This document shows positions 32,379 through 39,686 of a DNA stretch of 51,384 nucleotides, in pieces; positions within the stretch are counted from its first letter, which is position 1, and each line of letters begins with the position of its first letter. The notes beneath the pieces were generated by a model. That model was not told the DNA's origin. It saw nothing but the letters and a program-made list of their open reading frames with translations, and ran no database searches. The stretch comes from Magnetococcales bacterium (GTDB taxonomy: Bacteria; Pseudomonadota; Magnetococcia; Magnetococcales; Magnetaquicoccaceae): positions 1 to 51,384 of the forward strand of contig PDZU01000019.1 in NCBI GenBank assembly GCA_002753095.1, read 5' to 3'. A program made the position numbers and the translations under genes.

Positions 32379-32640
32379 TTTTATAGTCAGTGAAGAGGAT
32401 GCTGTATTGATCGACAAAATTGTCGAGCGGACGCAACAGATGTGGCCAGAAGAGATCGACGCCCAGTCGTGTGCCATGGATCTTACGGCCACGCATGCCA
32501 ACGGCTGCCCGTTGCAGCTCCAGAGGCTGCTGGATGCGGATGATTTTATCTTTGCGCACGACGTGAGCGGCATTATGCACCATCTGCATCGCAGTAGCGG
32601 CAAGCTGGTCAACAACTTTGAGCCCCACTGCGTAGTGTAG
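32338..32640 (+). CDS. Small phage protein, unknown
   Basis: A 100-residue protein from ATG 32338. INFIVSEEDAVLIDKIVERT, MDLTATHANGCPLQLQRLL and FAHDVSGIMHHLHRSSG form a compact alpha/beta pattern that I recall from phage early regions. No named function. The upstream frame to 32194 lacks protein character, so the later start is preferred. Confidence 0.65.
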   Translation: MTFIQEIGVGARINFIVSEEDAVLIDKIVERTQQMWPEEIDAQSCAMDLTATHANGCPLQLQRLLDADDFIFAHDVSGIMHHLHRSSGKLVNNFEPHCVV

Positions 32641-32705
32641 CGCTGTTTGCCGGGGTTTTGGTGCCGCCATGGCGGCAAATTCAACCAAGGGAAAGGAAGG
32701 ATAGT

Positions 32706-33362
32706 ATGCAGGATATACAGGAAGATCGCACGGCAGGCGGATATTGGGCGGATCCCCAGGGGCGGTTGATACCCGACAACCTGGTTAAGCCGGTAGACAA
32801 GCTGCGCGATCAGACAGTGCGGATGCTGATCGCAGCCGCCAAAGGTTTGCACGACGCCATCTCCGAATTCAAGAAGATGGCGTTCGGCGATGTTGCCGAA
32901 TTCGTTCGGATTGCTGCGGCTGAGCACGGCGTGCAGATGGGTGGACTCAAGGGGAATATTACCCTGAACAGCTATGACGGCAAGTACCGGGTGCAGCGCG
33001 CATTTTCGGCGGTTTTGGTTTACAACGAACAGGCACAGATCGCCAAAAATATCATCGACGAGTGCTTGCGCGAGTGGTCGAGCAATAGCCCTGCCGAAAT
33101 CCAGGCCCTGGTTGCCGACGCCTTTCGTGTTGATGCCAAGGGTGAGATGTCGGTCAACAAGATCTATGAGCTGCGCAAAATCGAAATCGAAGATTCTCGC
33201 TGGCAGAAGGCGATGAAGATTTTGATCGATTCGGTGCAGGTGGATCATACCCGCTCCTATCTGCGGCTGTACGAGCGCACCAATGAGGGCGAGTACGTGC
33301 CGATCACACTGGATTTGGCGTCGGTTCGCGTGGGTGAGGTGCAGGAGGTAACCGGGCAATGA
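32706..33362 (+). CDS. DUF3164 family protein
   Basis: A 218-residue protein from ATG 32706 with AAGGAAGG upstream. It carries YWADPQGRLIPDNLVKPVDK, FKKMAFGDVAEFVRIAAAEH, GNITLNSYDGKYRVQRAF and RKIEIEDSRWQKAMKILIDS. This is the DUF3164 signature, common in early regions of Mu-like phages, possibly for DNA processing. Overlaps the next ATG. Confidence 0.88.
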   Translation: MQDIQEDRTAGGYWADPQGRLIPDNLVKPVDKLRDQTVRMLIAAAKGLHDAISEFKKMAFGDVAEFVRIAAAEHGVQMGGLKGNITLNSYDGKYRVQRAFSAVLVYNEQAQIAKNIIDECLREWSSNSPAEIQALVADAFRVDAKGEMSVNKIYELRKIEIEDSRWQKAMKILIDSVQVDHTRSYLRLYERTNEGEYVPITLDLASVRVGEVQEVTGQ

Positions 33363-33559
33363 CTGATAATCAAGAGCCCACACAAACAGGTCCGGGTTGG
33401 CCGCCGGAGCGGATCGATTTTTATGAAAGGTTTGTCGATTTTGTTTGTACCGATGATGACCTGAGTGCAGAAGAGGCACTGGATGATGGCCGCCTCTGCT
33501 TTGGCGGGTGTGCAAATTACGATCCTGACAAACAGTGCGCTTTTGCTGTGCCGGTCTGA
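33359..33559 (+). CDS. Small phage protein with C-terminal cysteines
   Basis: A 66-residue acidic protein, coupled to DUF3164 by a 4-nt overlap. It has FYERFVDFVCTDDDLSAEE and a terminal CFGGCANYDPDKQCAF. The three cysteines may bind a metal. Function unknown. Confidence 0.6.
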   Translation: MTDNQEPTQTGPGWPPERIDFYERFVDFVCTDDDLSAEEALDDGRLCFGGCANYDPDKQCAFAVPV

Positions 33560-33579
33560 GATGCGGTTGGGAGGATAAA

Positions 33580-33841
33580 ATGACTGAGACGGGAGCAATC
33601 ATGGAGCAGTATATCCAGCGCATCGAGCGACTGGAGGATGAAAGGCGCGAGTTGGGCCAGGACATCAGGGATGTGTATGACGATGCAAAACGCAACGGGT
33701 TTAACCCAAAGATCCTGCGCAGGATTGTCCGTGAACGCGCATTGGGGCAAGAAAGCGTAGGGGGAGGAGGAGTACCTGTTGCACCTCTATCGTCAGGCGT
33801 TGGGGGTTATTGATGGAGATGAGCATGCCGCTGACTCCTGA
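33580..33841 (+). pseudogene. GapR-like DNA-binding protein (DUF2312) with a one-base frameshift
   Basis: From ATG 33580 the protein reads YIQRIERLEDERRELGQDIR and FNPKILRRIVRERA, the GapR/DUF2312 core that binds AT-rich overtwisted DNA. After the run of five Gs at 33760-33764 the annotated frame gives a Gly-rich nonsense tail ending at 33813. Removing one G gives GEEEYLLHLYRQALGVIDG, ending at 33841. That is the conserved C-terminus of the family. The gene is therefore frameshifted at a G tract, by mutation, programmed slippage or a sequencing error. Confidence 0.8.
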
Positions 33842-34016
33842 TGAAGCGCGTAGCAAATGGTGCTGTCAGGCGCGCCATACAGCGGTGGAGCAGGCGGATC
33901 GAAAGATTGTGATCCCCTGCATCGCGCACGGCTGTATGGCGTGGCGCTGGAGCGACGAACACAAAAAACACGGCTATTGCGGTTTGGCCGGAACAATGAT
34001 TGGAGGTGACGCATGA
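33825..34016 (+). CDS. Small Cys-rich phage protein
   Basis: A 63-residue protein from ATG 33825 (GGAG 6 nt upstream; ATG 33813 also possible). SKWCCQARHT, PCIAHGCMAWRW and HGYCGLAG give five cysteines plus histidines in a zinc-ribbon-like arrangement. I recall this pattern from early regions of Mu-like phages. Overlaps the next gene by ATGA. Confidence 0.7.
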   Translation: MPLTPDEARSKWCCQARHTAVEQADRKIVIPCIAHGCMAWRWSDEHKKHGYCGLAGTMIGGDA

Positions 34017-34141
34017 GTATCATGGATCATCCCACCCCCTGGGCGGTGTTGGCTACCAGTTTGTTGTCCTGGGTGGTGGTTTTTTTGTGGCTTTTTTATC
34101 AGCGGCGCGGCAAGTGGCAGCCGCGACGCGGGAGTCGGTGA
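34013..34141 (+). CDS. 42-residue single-helix membrane protein
   Basis: Short gene in a different frame from its neighbours: ATG 34013 overlaps the preceding stop (ATGA) and the TGA at 34139-34141 precedes the gemA ATG 34143. One transmembrane helix (VLATSLLSWVVVFLWLFY) and a very basic tail (QRRGKWQPRRGSR). Tight coupling on both sides supports it being real. Function unknown. Confidence 0.6.
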   Translation: MSIMDHPTPWAVLATSLLSWVVVFLWLFYQRRGKWQPRRGSR

Positions 34142-34142
34142 G

Positions 34143-34640
34143 ATGGCTGCGCTGGCGGGCGCTGCAGCCGGACCAACAGCGACAAAGGCGATGGTGAGCA
34201 AAATCCACATCGCCCGCTCGCAGTTGGGCATGACAGAGGATGAGTATCGCGCTCTCCTGCACGGTGAGACTGGCAAGGAGAGTTGCGCGCAAATGGATCA
34301 TCGCGAGCTGTCGGACGTACTGGCGCGCATGATCCGGTTGGGGTTTCGGTCTACCCCGCCCAAAAAAGAGCGGCAGGGAGTGGTGGCCGCAGGGACTCCG
34401 GAGTGGTCGCGCAAGCGCCCCAACAACTGGAGCGATACGGGGAAAAATCCCATGTATCGCAAGATTTACGCTTTGATCTGTGTCAACCAGTGGGATTGGG
34501 GCTATGTGCGGGCTACGGCGCAGCACATGTTTGCCCAAAAAGGCGCGGTGGTGCTGGAATTTTTGGGTGGCGACGAGTTGCACGCGCTGGTCTCTGCGTT
34601 GCAGATTGCCAGCAATCGCAACCAGCGGAGGCAGGGGTGA
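34143..34640 (+). CDS. GemA / Mu gp16-like (DUF1018) regulatory protein
   Basis: A 165-residue protein with IHIARSQLGMTEDEYRALLH, MDHRELSDVLARMIRLGFRS and KIYALICVNQWDWGYVRATA. These are signatures of the gp16/GemA family. GemA alters host gene expression and DNA supercoiling in Mu. It sits directly before mor, as in Mu. Confidence 0.9.
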   Translation: MAALAGAAAGPTATKAMVSKIHIARSQLGMTEDEYRALLHGETGKESCAQMDHRELSDVLARMIRLGFRSTPPKKERQGVVAAGTPEWSRKRPNNWSDTGKNPMYRKIYALICVNQWDWGYVRATAQHMFAQKGAVVLEFLGGDELHALVSALQIASNRNQRRQG

Positions 34641-35077
34641 GCCAGTTGTACGCGGTTTGCCAAGGCACCCTGCCACCTTCCGTGCGCGACATGGTGGAGG
34701 TGGTAGGGTTTGCGGCGGTGATGCGATTGGTTGAGCGTTACGGTGGCACGCGCTTGTCGGTGCCGCACGGTGTGGATACGGAGGCCGGAGCTGCGCTGGT
34801 AGCGCTGCTGGGGCGGGCTGAGGCTGATCGCTTGATCGAGCACTACCGCCGCGAGACGGTGCCCATTCCACGTTGTGCCGAGGCGCTGCGCTGCCTGCGT
34901 AACGAGACCATCCGCGACGAATACGACCAGGGCGGGGTGACGGCGGCCACCCTGGCGCGCAAACATGGTCTGACCGAGATGCAGATCTATCGCATCCTCA
35001 ATGCCGCCCCCAGAGCGGCCCCCAGAGCGGCCCCCAGAGCGGCCACAAACAACCCCACCCTGCCGCTGATCTTCTGA
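34637..35077 (+). CDS. mor: Mor/C-type transcription activator
   Basis: A 146-residue protein starting at GTG 34637 and overlapping gemA. LPPSVRDMVEVVGFAAVMRL, VERYGGTRLSVP, LPIPRC-like VPIPRCAEALRC and the C-terminal HTH GGVTAATLARKHGLTEMQIY match the Mor family. The end is extended by a short tandem repeat (APRAAPRAAPRAAT, 12-bp units at about 35007-35045). In Mu, Mor activates the middle promoter. Here no separate C gene is seen, and the repeated promoter element follows this gene's stop immediately, so this protein probably activates both late operons. Confidence 0.9.
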   Translation: MSQLYAVCQGTLPPSVRDMVEVVGFAAVMRLVERYGGTRLSVPHGVDTEAGAALVALLGRAEADRLIEHYRRETVPIPRCAEALRCLRNETIRDEYDQGGVTAATLARKHGLTEMQIYRILNAAPRAAPRAAPRAATNNPTLPLIF

Positions 35078-35128
35078 CTGCTAACATCTGTTATCTACAG
35101 ATACATTTGCATTGTTCTGTATCCTGTC
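35078..35128 (+). promoter_or_regulatory. Late promoter, rightward copy (Mor/C-type activator box plus -10)
   Basis: CTGCTAACATCTGTTATCT (35078-35096), 23 bp, TATCCTGTC (35120-35128). It is identical in box, spacing and -10 to the leftward copy at 22203-22153, whereas the 23-bp spacers differ. It begins one base after the mor stop codon and ends 31 bp before the protease start. Placement fits a Mor-dependent promoter for capsid and tail genes. Confidence 0.82.
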
Positions 35129-35158
35129 TCCGTACAAAACACGCAGCGTGGAGACATC

Positions 35159-36058
35159 ATGAACGAGCTCACCATATTTCGACCTGGCACACACATCGAT
35201 GCGAGCGGTACCAGCCACACCTTCAGTGCAGCCGATTTGCAGGCTGCCGCCGATGCCTATGATCCACAACGGCATGAGGCCCCCCTGTGTATCGGTCATC
35301 CGGTGCATGATGCACCGGCCTGGGGCTGGGTCAAATCGTTGCTGATTCGGGATGGCCAACTGGTCGCCACGCCTCACCAGGTGGATGCCGAGTTTGCCGA
35401 TATGGTGCGCAATGGCCGGTTCAAGAAACTGTCCGCGTCTTTTTATCCCCCAGACGCCCCCACCAATCCCACCCCTGGTGTCTACGCGCTGCGTCATATT
35501 GCTTTTTTGGGGGCGTCGCCCCCGGCGGTCAAGGGGCTGCCGGATGCGCGCTTTGCCGAGGATGGGGGAATCACTTTTTATCAGGAGTTTACCTTTATGT
35601 CCGAATCAGAACGGACCGCCAAGGATAAGGAGGCGGAATTGCAGCGCCGCGAGGCGGCGTTGCAGAGCAAAGAGGCCGCATTTGCCGAGCAGGAGCGCGC
35701 CCTGAAGCTGCGCACGGTTGAGGCCCAGGTGGATAAGTTGGTCCAGACCGGCAAAGTGCTGCCGAAGCAGCAGAAAGATCTGGTGCAGTTCATGGCGGCG
35801 CTGCCGAAGGAGGAGCTGCAATTTGCCGAGGGAGGCAAGGTTGTTTTGGGTGAATGGCTGGGCTCTTTCCTGGCCGATTTGCCGCCGCAGGTTGCTTTTG
35901 GTGAGCTGGCTGGTGGTCCGGTACCGGGCGTGTCTATGCCTTCCCCGCAGGTGGGCCAATACGATCCGGCGCGCCTGGCGCTGCACCGCAAAGCGCAGGC
36001 GCTGGCCAAGCAGCAAAATGTCAGCTTTGTTGAAGCCGTAAGACAGTTGGGAGGTTAG
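35159..36058 (+). CDS. I: Phage prohead protease (Mu gpI-like)
   Basis: A 299-residue protein with HIDASGTSHTFSAADLQAAA, EAPLCIGHPVHDAPAWGWV, FKKLSASFYPPDAPTNPTPG and LRHIAFLGASPPAVKGLP. These are hallmark blocks of Mu gpI-type peptidases. The second half (about 147-299) is a charged coiled coil typical of an assembly scaffold. It is first in the rightward late operon with GGAG before the ATG. The protease cleaves scaffold during head maturation. Confidence 0.9.
   Translation: MNELTIFRPGTHIDASGTSHTFSAADLQAAADAYDPQRHEAPLCIGHPVHDAPAWGWVKSLLIRDGQLVATPHQVDAEFADMVRNGRFKKLSASFYPPDAPTNPTPGVYALRHIAFLGASPPAVKGLPDARFAEDGGITFYQEFTFMSESERTAKDKEAELQRREAALQSKEAAFAEQERALKLRTVEAQVDKLVQTGKVLPKQQKDLVQFMAALPKEELQFAEGGKVVLGEWLGSFLADLPPQVAFGELAGGPVPGVSMPSPQVGQYDPARLALHRKAQALAKQQNVSFVEAVRQLGG
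35597..36058 (+). CDS. Internal scaffold protein (Mu gpZ-like) within the protease gene
   Basis: ATG 35597 (MSESERTAKDKEAELQRR) lies in frame inside the protease gene and is preceded by AGGAG with a 9-nt spacing. The resulting 153-residue product would be the coiled-coil scaffold alone. Mu makes its scaffold Z the same way, by internal initiation within gene I. Existence as a separate product is inferred from the ribosome site and the Mu precedent. Confidence 0.65.
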   Translation: MSESERTAKDKEAELQRREAALQSKEAAFAEQERALKLRTVEAQVDKLVQTGKVLPKQQKDLVQFMAALPKEELQFAEGGKVVLGEWLGSFLADLPPQVAFGELAGGPVPGVSMPSPQVGQYDPARLALHRKAQALAKQQNVSFVEAVRQLGG

Positions 36059-36061
36059 GGC

Positions 36062-36481
36062 ATGAGTCGTCAAAATATTACATTGCTGACGCTGACAGTG
36101 ATTGCTGCCGGCGTGGTGGGCGCGCATCGCGCCGTTGGGTATGGTGGGGCGCAGGCCAGCGCGCAGGGACAGAAGGTGATGGGGGTCAGCCAATGCCCGG
36201 CTGTCGCCGGCGAGGCGGTTGGCTTGGTCAGCAGTGGCACGGCGGTGGTCGAGAGCGGGGCTGCCTTTGATGTGGGGCAATCGCTGATTGTGGATAGCCA
36301 GGGGCGCGCCATTCCATCCATCGGCGCTTTGGCGCTGGCCGCCGGGGCGGTGGCCGTCACCAGCAGCGCTGCCAACGGTGCCATCCTGCATGGTGGTGAG
36401 ATGCCGGAATATGTGTTTGCTGACGCGCTGCAGGCGGCCAGCAAGGCGGGTGAGTTTGTTGAAATTTTGCTGCGCCGCTGA
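36062..36481 (+). CDS. DUF2190-like capsid decoration protein
   Basis: A 139-residue Ala/Gly-rich protein: LTVIAAGVVGAHRAVGYGGA, KVMGVSQCPAVAGEAVGLV, SGAAFDVGQSLIVDSQGRA and PEYVFADALQAASKAGEFVE. This matches DUF2190 / phage capsid cement proteins, usually between protease and major capsid. It stabilises the expanded capsid. Confidence 0.8.
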   Translation: MSRQNITLLTLTVIAAGVVGAHRAVGYGGAQASAQGQKVMGVSQCPAVAGEAVGLVSSGTAVVESGAAFDVGQSLIVDSQGRAIPSIGALALAAGAVAVTSSAANGAILHGGEMPEYVFADALQAASKAGEFVEILLRR

Positions 36482-36514
36482 CCCTCTGTGCGACAACCGT
36501 AAAGGATAAATACC

Positions 36515-37435
36515 ATGAATTTGAAGCAGGTACGATTGATTGACCCGATCCTCTCCGAGGTAGCGTTGGGCTACAAGAATGCGGAGTTGGTCGGTGACGC
36601 CTTGTTTCCTGCCGTGCCGGTCACTGCCTCCGGTGGGCAGGTGATCGAGTTCGGCAAGGAGGCGTTCAAGCTGTACAGTGCCCGGCGGGCGCCGGGGAGC
36701 GCCACGCGGCGGATCACTTTTGGTTACGCGGGCAAACCCTTTTCTTTGGTGCAGGACTCTCTGGAGGGGACGGTACCGCGTGAGCATCTGCGGGATGCGC
36801 TGGTGGTGCCCGGCATTGATCTGGGGTCGCGGGCTGTCGGTAACGTGATGCGCGCGCTGACGCTGGCCTTGGAGTATGAGCAGGCCAAGCTGGCCACCAC
36901 GGCGGGCAACTATGATACCGACCACAAGATCAGTGTGAGCGGTGCCGACAAGTGGAGTGCGGATACCTCGGATCCGTCCAAGCAGATCGCCGCATACCGG
37001 GAGGCGGTGCGCGCCTCGGTGGGTGTCTACCCTAACACCCTGCTGCTGAGCGCAAAGGCCATGGCGCCCCTGAAGCAGCATCCCAAGCTGTTGGATCGCA
37101 TCAAGTACACGGGGCGCGACTCCCTGACCACCGACATCCTGAGCAATCTGTGGGACATCAAAAAGATCGTGGTGGGCAGCGCAGTGTTTGCCGACGATGA
37201 AGGCGCCATGCTGGATATTTGGGATAACAGCGCCGTGCTGGCCTATGTGCCGGAATCCTCTGGAGGCATGGAGGAGCCATCGTATGGCTACACTTACACC
37301 ATGCAGGGCCATCCGCAGGTGGAGCAGCCCTATTATGATAACAACACTAAATCCTGGATCTATCCGATCACCTATGAGCGGGTGCCGGTGTTGAGCGGGA
37401 TCACCAGCGGCTTTTTGATTCAGACCCCGGCCTGA
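36515..37435 (+). CDS. Major capsid protein
   Basis: A 306-residue protein: IDPILSEVALGYKNAELVGD, FPAVPVTASGGQVIEFGKEA and the C-terminal TYTMQGHPQVEQPYYDNN. Size, position after the decoration gene and overall pattern are those of HK97-fold capsids of siphovirus-tailed Mu-like phages. It is clearly distinct from Mu gpT, supporting a D3112/B3-like rather than a myovirus Mu relative. Confidence 0.85.
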   Translation: MNLKQVRLIDPILSEVALGYKNAELVGDALFPAVPVTASGGQVIEFGKEAFKLYSARRAPGSATRRITFGYAGKPFSLVQDSLEGTVPREHLRDALVVPGIDLGSRAVGNVMRALTLALEYEQAKLATTAGNYDTDHKISVSGADKWSADTSDPSKQIAAYREAVRASVGVYPNTLLLSAKAMAPLKQHPKLLDRIKYTGRDSLTTDILSNLWDIKKIVVGSAVFADDEGAMLDIWDNSAVLAYVPESSGGMEEPSYGYTYTMQGHPQVEQPYYDNNTKSWIYPITYERVPVLSGITSGFLIQTPA

Positions 37436-37437
37436 TC

Positions 37438-37845
37438 ATGTACGCCACCGTTACCGACATGATCCAGCGTTTTGGCGAGAAGGAGATGATCCAGCGCAGC
37501 GACCGCCAAATGGGGCGTGTTCTGGACGCGGCTGTCATCAATCAGGCGCTGGCCGACGCCAGTGCCGAGATCGACAGTTATCTGGCCACGCGCTATGCGC
37601 TGCCGCTGGCTGAGCGCTCGGACGTGCTGGCGCGCATTTGTTGCGATATTGCGCGCTATCAGTTGTGGGCTGGCGATACAGTCGAGGCGGTGCGGACGCG
37701 ATACGAGGATGCGGTGCGGCTGCTCAAAGACATCGGACGGGGTGTTGCTGCGCTGGGCATTGCCCCGGCGCATCAACCCGCGCCGATCGCATCTGGGGTG
37801 TCGGCGTGGAGCGCGCCGCGCCAGTTTGGCGTGGGAAGGCCATGA
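37438..37845 (+). CDS. DUF1320, Mu gp36-like head-tail connector
   Basis: A 135-residue protein beginning MYATVTDMIQRFGEKEMIQR, with ALADASAEIDSYLATRYALP and ARICCDIARYQLWAG. This is the DUF1320 signature. These proteins join the portal and tail. The stop overlaps the next start (ATGA). Confidence 0.9.
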   Translation: MYATVTDMIQRFGEKEMIQRSDRQMGRVLDAAVINQALADASAEIDSYLATRYALPLAERSDVLARICCDIARYQLWAGDTVEAVRTRYEDAVRLLKDIGRGVAALGIAPAHQPAPIASGVSAWSAPRQFGVGRP

Positions 37846-38288
37846 AAAACTTTTTCGCGTTGGAGGAGGTGATTATTGCGCGTCTTGGCGAGAAATTGCC
37901 CGGCATAGAGATTATCGGGACTGCTGGAGCGATGGCTGCGCAAGAGACCTGCATGCCCTATGAGGTGCTGTACGTGTGGTTTGCCGGGGCGGAACCGGGC
38001 GACAGTGCCCAGCAGAACCGGCAACAAAAGGTCAAGGCGACCTGGGTGGTGGAAGTGGTGGTGAAGAATGGTTTTGCAGCACAAAGCGGTGCCGGTGCCC
38101 GCAGTGATGCGGGGCCGCTGATCAGCAGTGTATTGCAGGCCATGTTGGGTTGGAATCCAGACAAATCGACCTACCGCCTGCCGTTTGCCTGGGAGAAAGG
38201 CCATTACAAGCCCGGCTACTCGCCGGGTGGGTATCTCTATTTTCCGTTGCAGTTTTCCATTGAATTTGTGATCAGCGTCGAGGAGTGA
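37842..38288 (+). CDS. Mu gp37-like tail terminator
   Basis: A 148-residue protein: FFALEEVIIARLGEKLPGIE, VKATWVVEVVVKNGF and FPLQFSIEFVISVEE. Similar size and layout to the remnant at 2370-2783. It lies between connector and tail tube genes, the expected place for a tail terminator or completion protein. Confidence 0.75.
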   Translation: MKNFFALEEVIIARLGEKLPGIEIIGTAGAMAAQETCMPYEVLYVWFAGAEPGDSAQQNRQQKVKATWVVEVVVKNGFAAQSGAGARSDAGPLISSVLQAMLGWNPDKSTYRLPFAWEKGHYKPGYSPGGYLYFPLQFSIEFVISVEE

Positions 38289-38290
38289 GT

Positions 38291-39220
38291 ATGGGCAGTT
38301 CCGGATTATTGCTGGCCGGTGAGGTCAGCATCGACAGAATCAATGCCGACGGCAGCCGTAGCGGCTGGATGATGCTCGGCAACACCAAAAAGTTGCAGAT
38401 CACCGAGAAGGTCAAGCAGCTCAACCGCACCTCGACCAGTCCTGGCAGCTATGGTGCTGTGCTGGATTCGGTGCAGGTTCCGGAGCCGGTGGAGCTGGAC
38501 GTTTCCACCGACGATTTCAACCCGGAGATGCTGGCGTTGATGTTTCGCGGCGAGGTTGAGTCGTACTCTGATGCGGCGGGCAGTGCGGTGGCGGAGACCT
38601 TTGTGGCGCAGTTGGGGCGTGGCTGTAAGCTTGCCCACATCAATCTGAGCGCGGCAACGGTCAAGCGCGTCAAGGGGCTCACCGCTGATGCTTGGAGCGC
38701 CAGCGCCAGCGTGCTGCAGGGTGCGTGTGTGCATCCGAGCGTTGCCAACGGGCATTTTTACCTGTGCACGCAGGCTGGCGCCACGGCCAGCACAGAGCCG
38801 AGCTGGCCAACGGATGGCAGCGTTGTCGATGATGGCGGCGCAAAATGGCAGGATCAGGGGTTGATCGAGCTGGTGGCGGGCAGCGATTACAAGATCGATT
38901 ACCGGTTGGGGATGGTGACGCCGATTCTGGGCGGGCAGGTGGCTGCGGGGGAGTCGCTCCGAGTCACCTACGATCATTTGGCTGTCACGGGCAGCCGCAT
39001 CAAGGGCGGGATCCGGCCATCCATTCGTGTTTCGCTGATTCTGTCCGGGATGAATCTGGCCAATGGGCAGACGGTGTTGCTGGAGGTGCCGCAAACCACG
39101 TTATTCCCGGCGGCGGGGGTGGATTTAATGACGGAGAACTTTGCCGGGTTTTCAATCAAGGGCAATCCGACCAAGCTGGATGGTCAGGAAGCGCCTTATA
39201 CACTGACAGTATTGGATTAG
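38291..39220 (+). CDS. Tail tube-like protein with inserted Ig-like module
   Basis: A 309-residue protein from ATG 38291 (GAGGAG 6 nt upstream; GTG 38285 possible). KKLQITEKVKQLNRTSTSPG and DYKIDYRLGMVTPILGG form the conserved frame. Residues about 150-195 hold the inserted HFYLCTQAGATASTEPSWPT module also seen in the remnant at 2804-3709. It would polymerise into the tail tube, the module projecting outwards. Confidence 0.72.
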   Translation: MGSSGLLLAGEVSIDRINADGSRSGWMMLGNTKKLQITEKVKQLNRTSTSPGSYGAVLDSVQVPEPVELDVSTDDFNPEMLALMFRGEVESYSDAAGSAVAETFVAQLGRGCKLAHINLSAATVKRVKGLTADAWSASASVLQGACVHPSVANGHFYLCTQAGATASTEPSWPTDGSVVDDGGAKWQDQGLIELVAGSDYKIDYRLGMVTPILGGQVAAGESLRVTYDHLAVTGSRIKGGIRPSIRVSLILSGMNLANGQTVLLEVPQTTLFPAAGVDLMTENFAGFSIKGNPTKLDGQEAPYTLTVLD

Positions 39221-39225
39221 GGGTT

Positions 39226-39651
39226 ATGCCGATGAACAAAACGCTGACCGTCAACGGGGTCGCCATTGAGGTGGTGGAGTTGACTGTGGACGATATTGCT
39301 GCCTGGCTGCAGAGCAGTGCCGAACCGCCTGAGCAGGTGGATTTGGCCGGGGACATGCTGTTTGCCGATGTGCGCCTTTCTGATCTGGTGCATATGACGC
39401 GCGGCTTGACGCGGGCAGAGCTGGGCAAGATGACACCGTCGCAGATCCGGGACATTGTGGAGCGCTGCAAGGCGGCGAACGCCGATTTTTTCGCCCACAT
39501 CGCCGCGCCCATGCTGGAGGTGCGCTCGCGCCGCTTCCAGCAGGCGATGAGTCGCGCCGGCAACGACTGGAGCGACTCGAGCGAGCGGCCTGCGCCCTTG
39601 TCCGCGCCGGACATGCCGGTGTCTGGCGCTATCCTTGGCGCCGCTTCCTGA
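39226..39651 (+). CDS. Tail assembly chaperone, upstream part
   Basis: A 141-residue protein: TLTVNGVAIEVVELTVDDIA, DLVHMTRGLTRAELGKMTPS and VERCKAANADFFAHIAAPML. Position between tube and tape-measure genes is that of the G/GT-type chaperones (Mu gp41/gp42). A slippery heptamer lies at 39486-39492. The zero-frame tail after it ends at 39651. Confidence 0.8.
   Translation: MPMNKTLTVNGVAIEVVELTVDDIAAWLQSSAEPPEQVDLAGDMLFADVRLSDLVHMTRGLTRAELGKMTPSQIRDIVERCKAANADFFAHIAAPMLEVRSRRFQQAMSRAGNDWSDSSERPAPLSAPDMPVSGAILGAAS
39486..39492 (+). promoter_or_regulatory. Putative -1 frameshift heptamer T_TTT_TTC
   Basis: In the zero frame the bases read GAT TTT TTC, so T_TTT_TTC fits the X_XXY_YYZ rule for -1 slippage. 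The -1 frame is open from here to TGA 39684-39686, ending one base into the tape-measure ATG. Confidence 0.6.
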
Positions 39652-39686
39652 TCGCTCTTGATGAGCTGAACGACGCCAACTCATGA
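39490..39686 (+). CDS. Tail chaperone frameshift extension (gp42-like)
   Basis: In the -1 frame the segment encodes about 65 residues, ending VWRYPWRRFLIALDELNDAN and a serine. The YPWxxFLxAL pattern recurs in tail chaperone extensions of Mu-like phages as I remember them. The stop overlaps the tape-measure start (ATGA), a sign of a translated frame. It has no own start with a good ribosome site, so it is most likely made by frameshifting. Confidence 0.55.

Noticed and set aside
32052-33695. 547-codon minus-strand ORF across the early genes
   Set aside because: Antisense to several tightly coupled genes, including DUF3164; no motifs.
35606-37312. 568-codon minus-strand ORF opposite protease and capsid genes
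   Set aside because: Shadow ORF in GC-rich DNA; the sense proteins are clearly structural.
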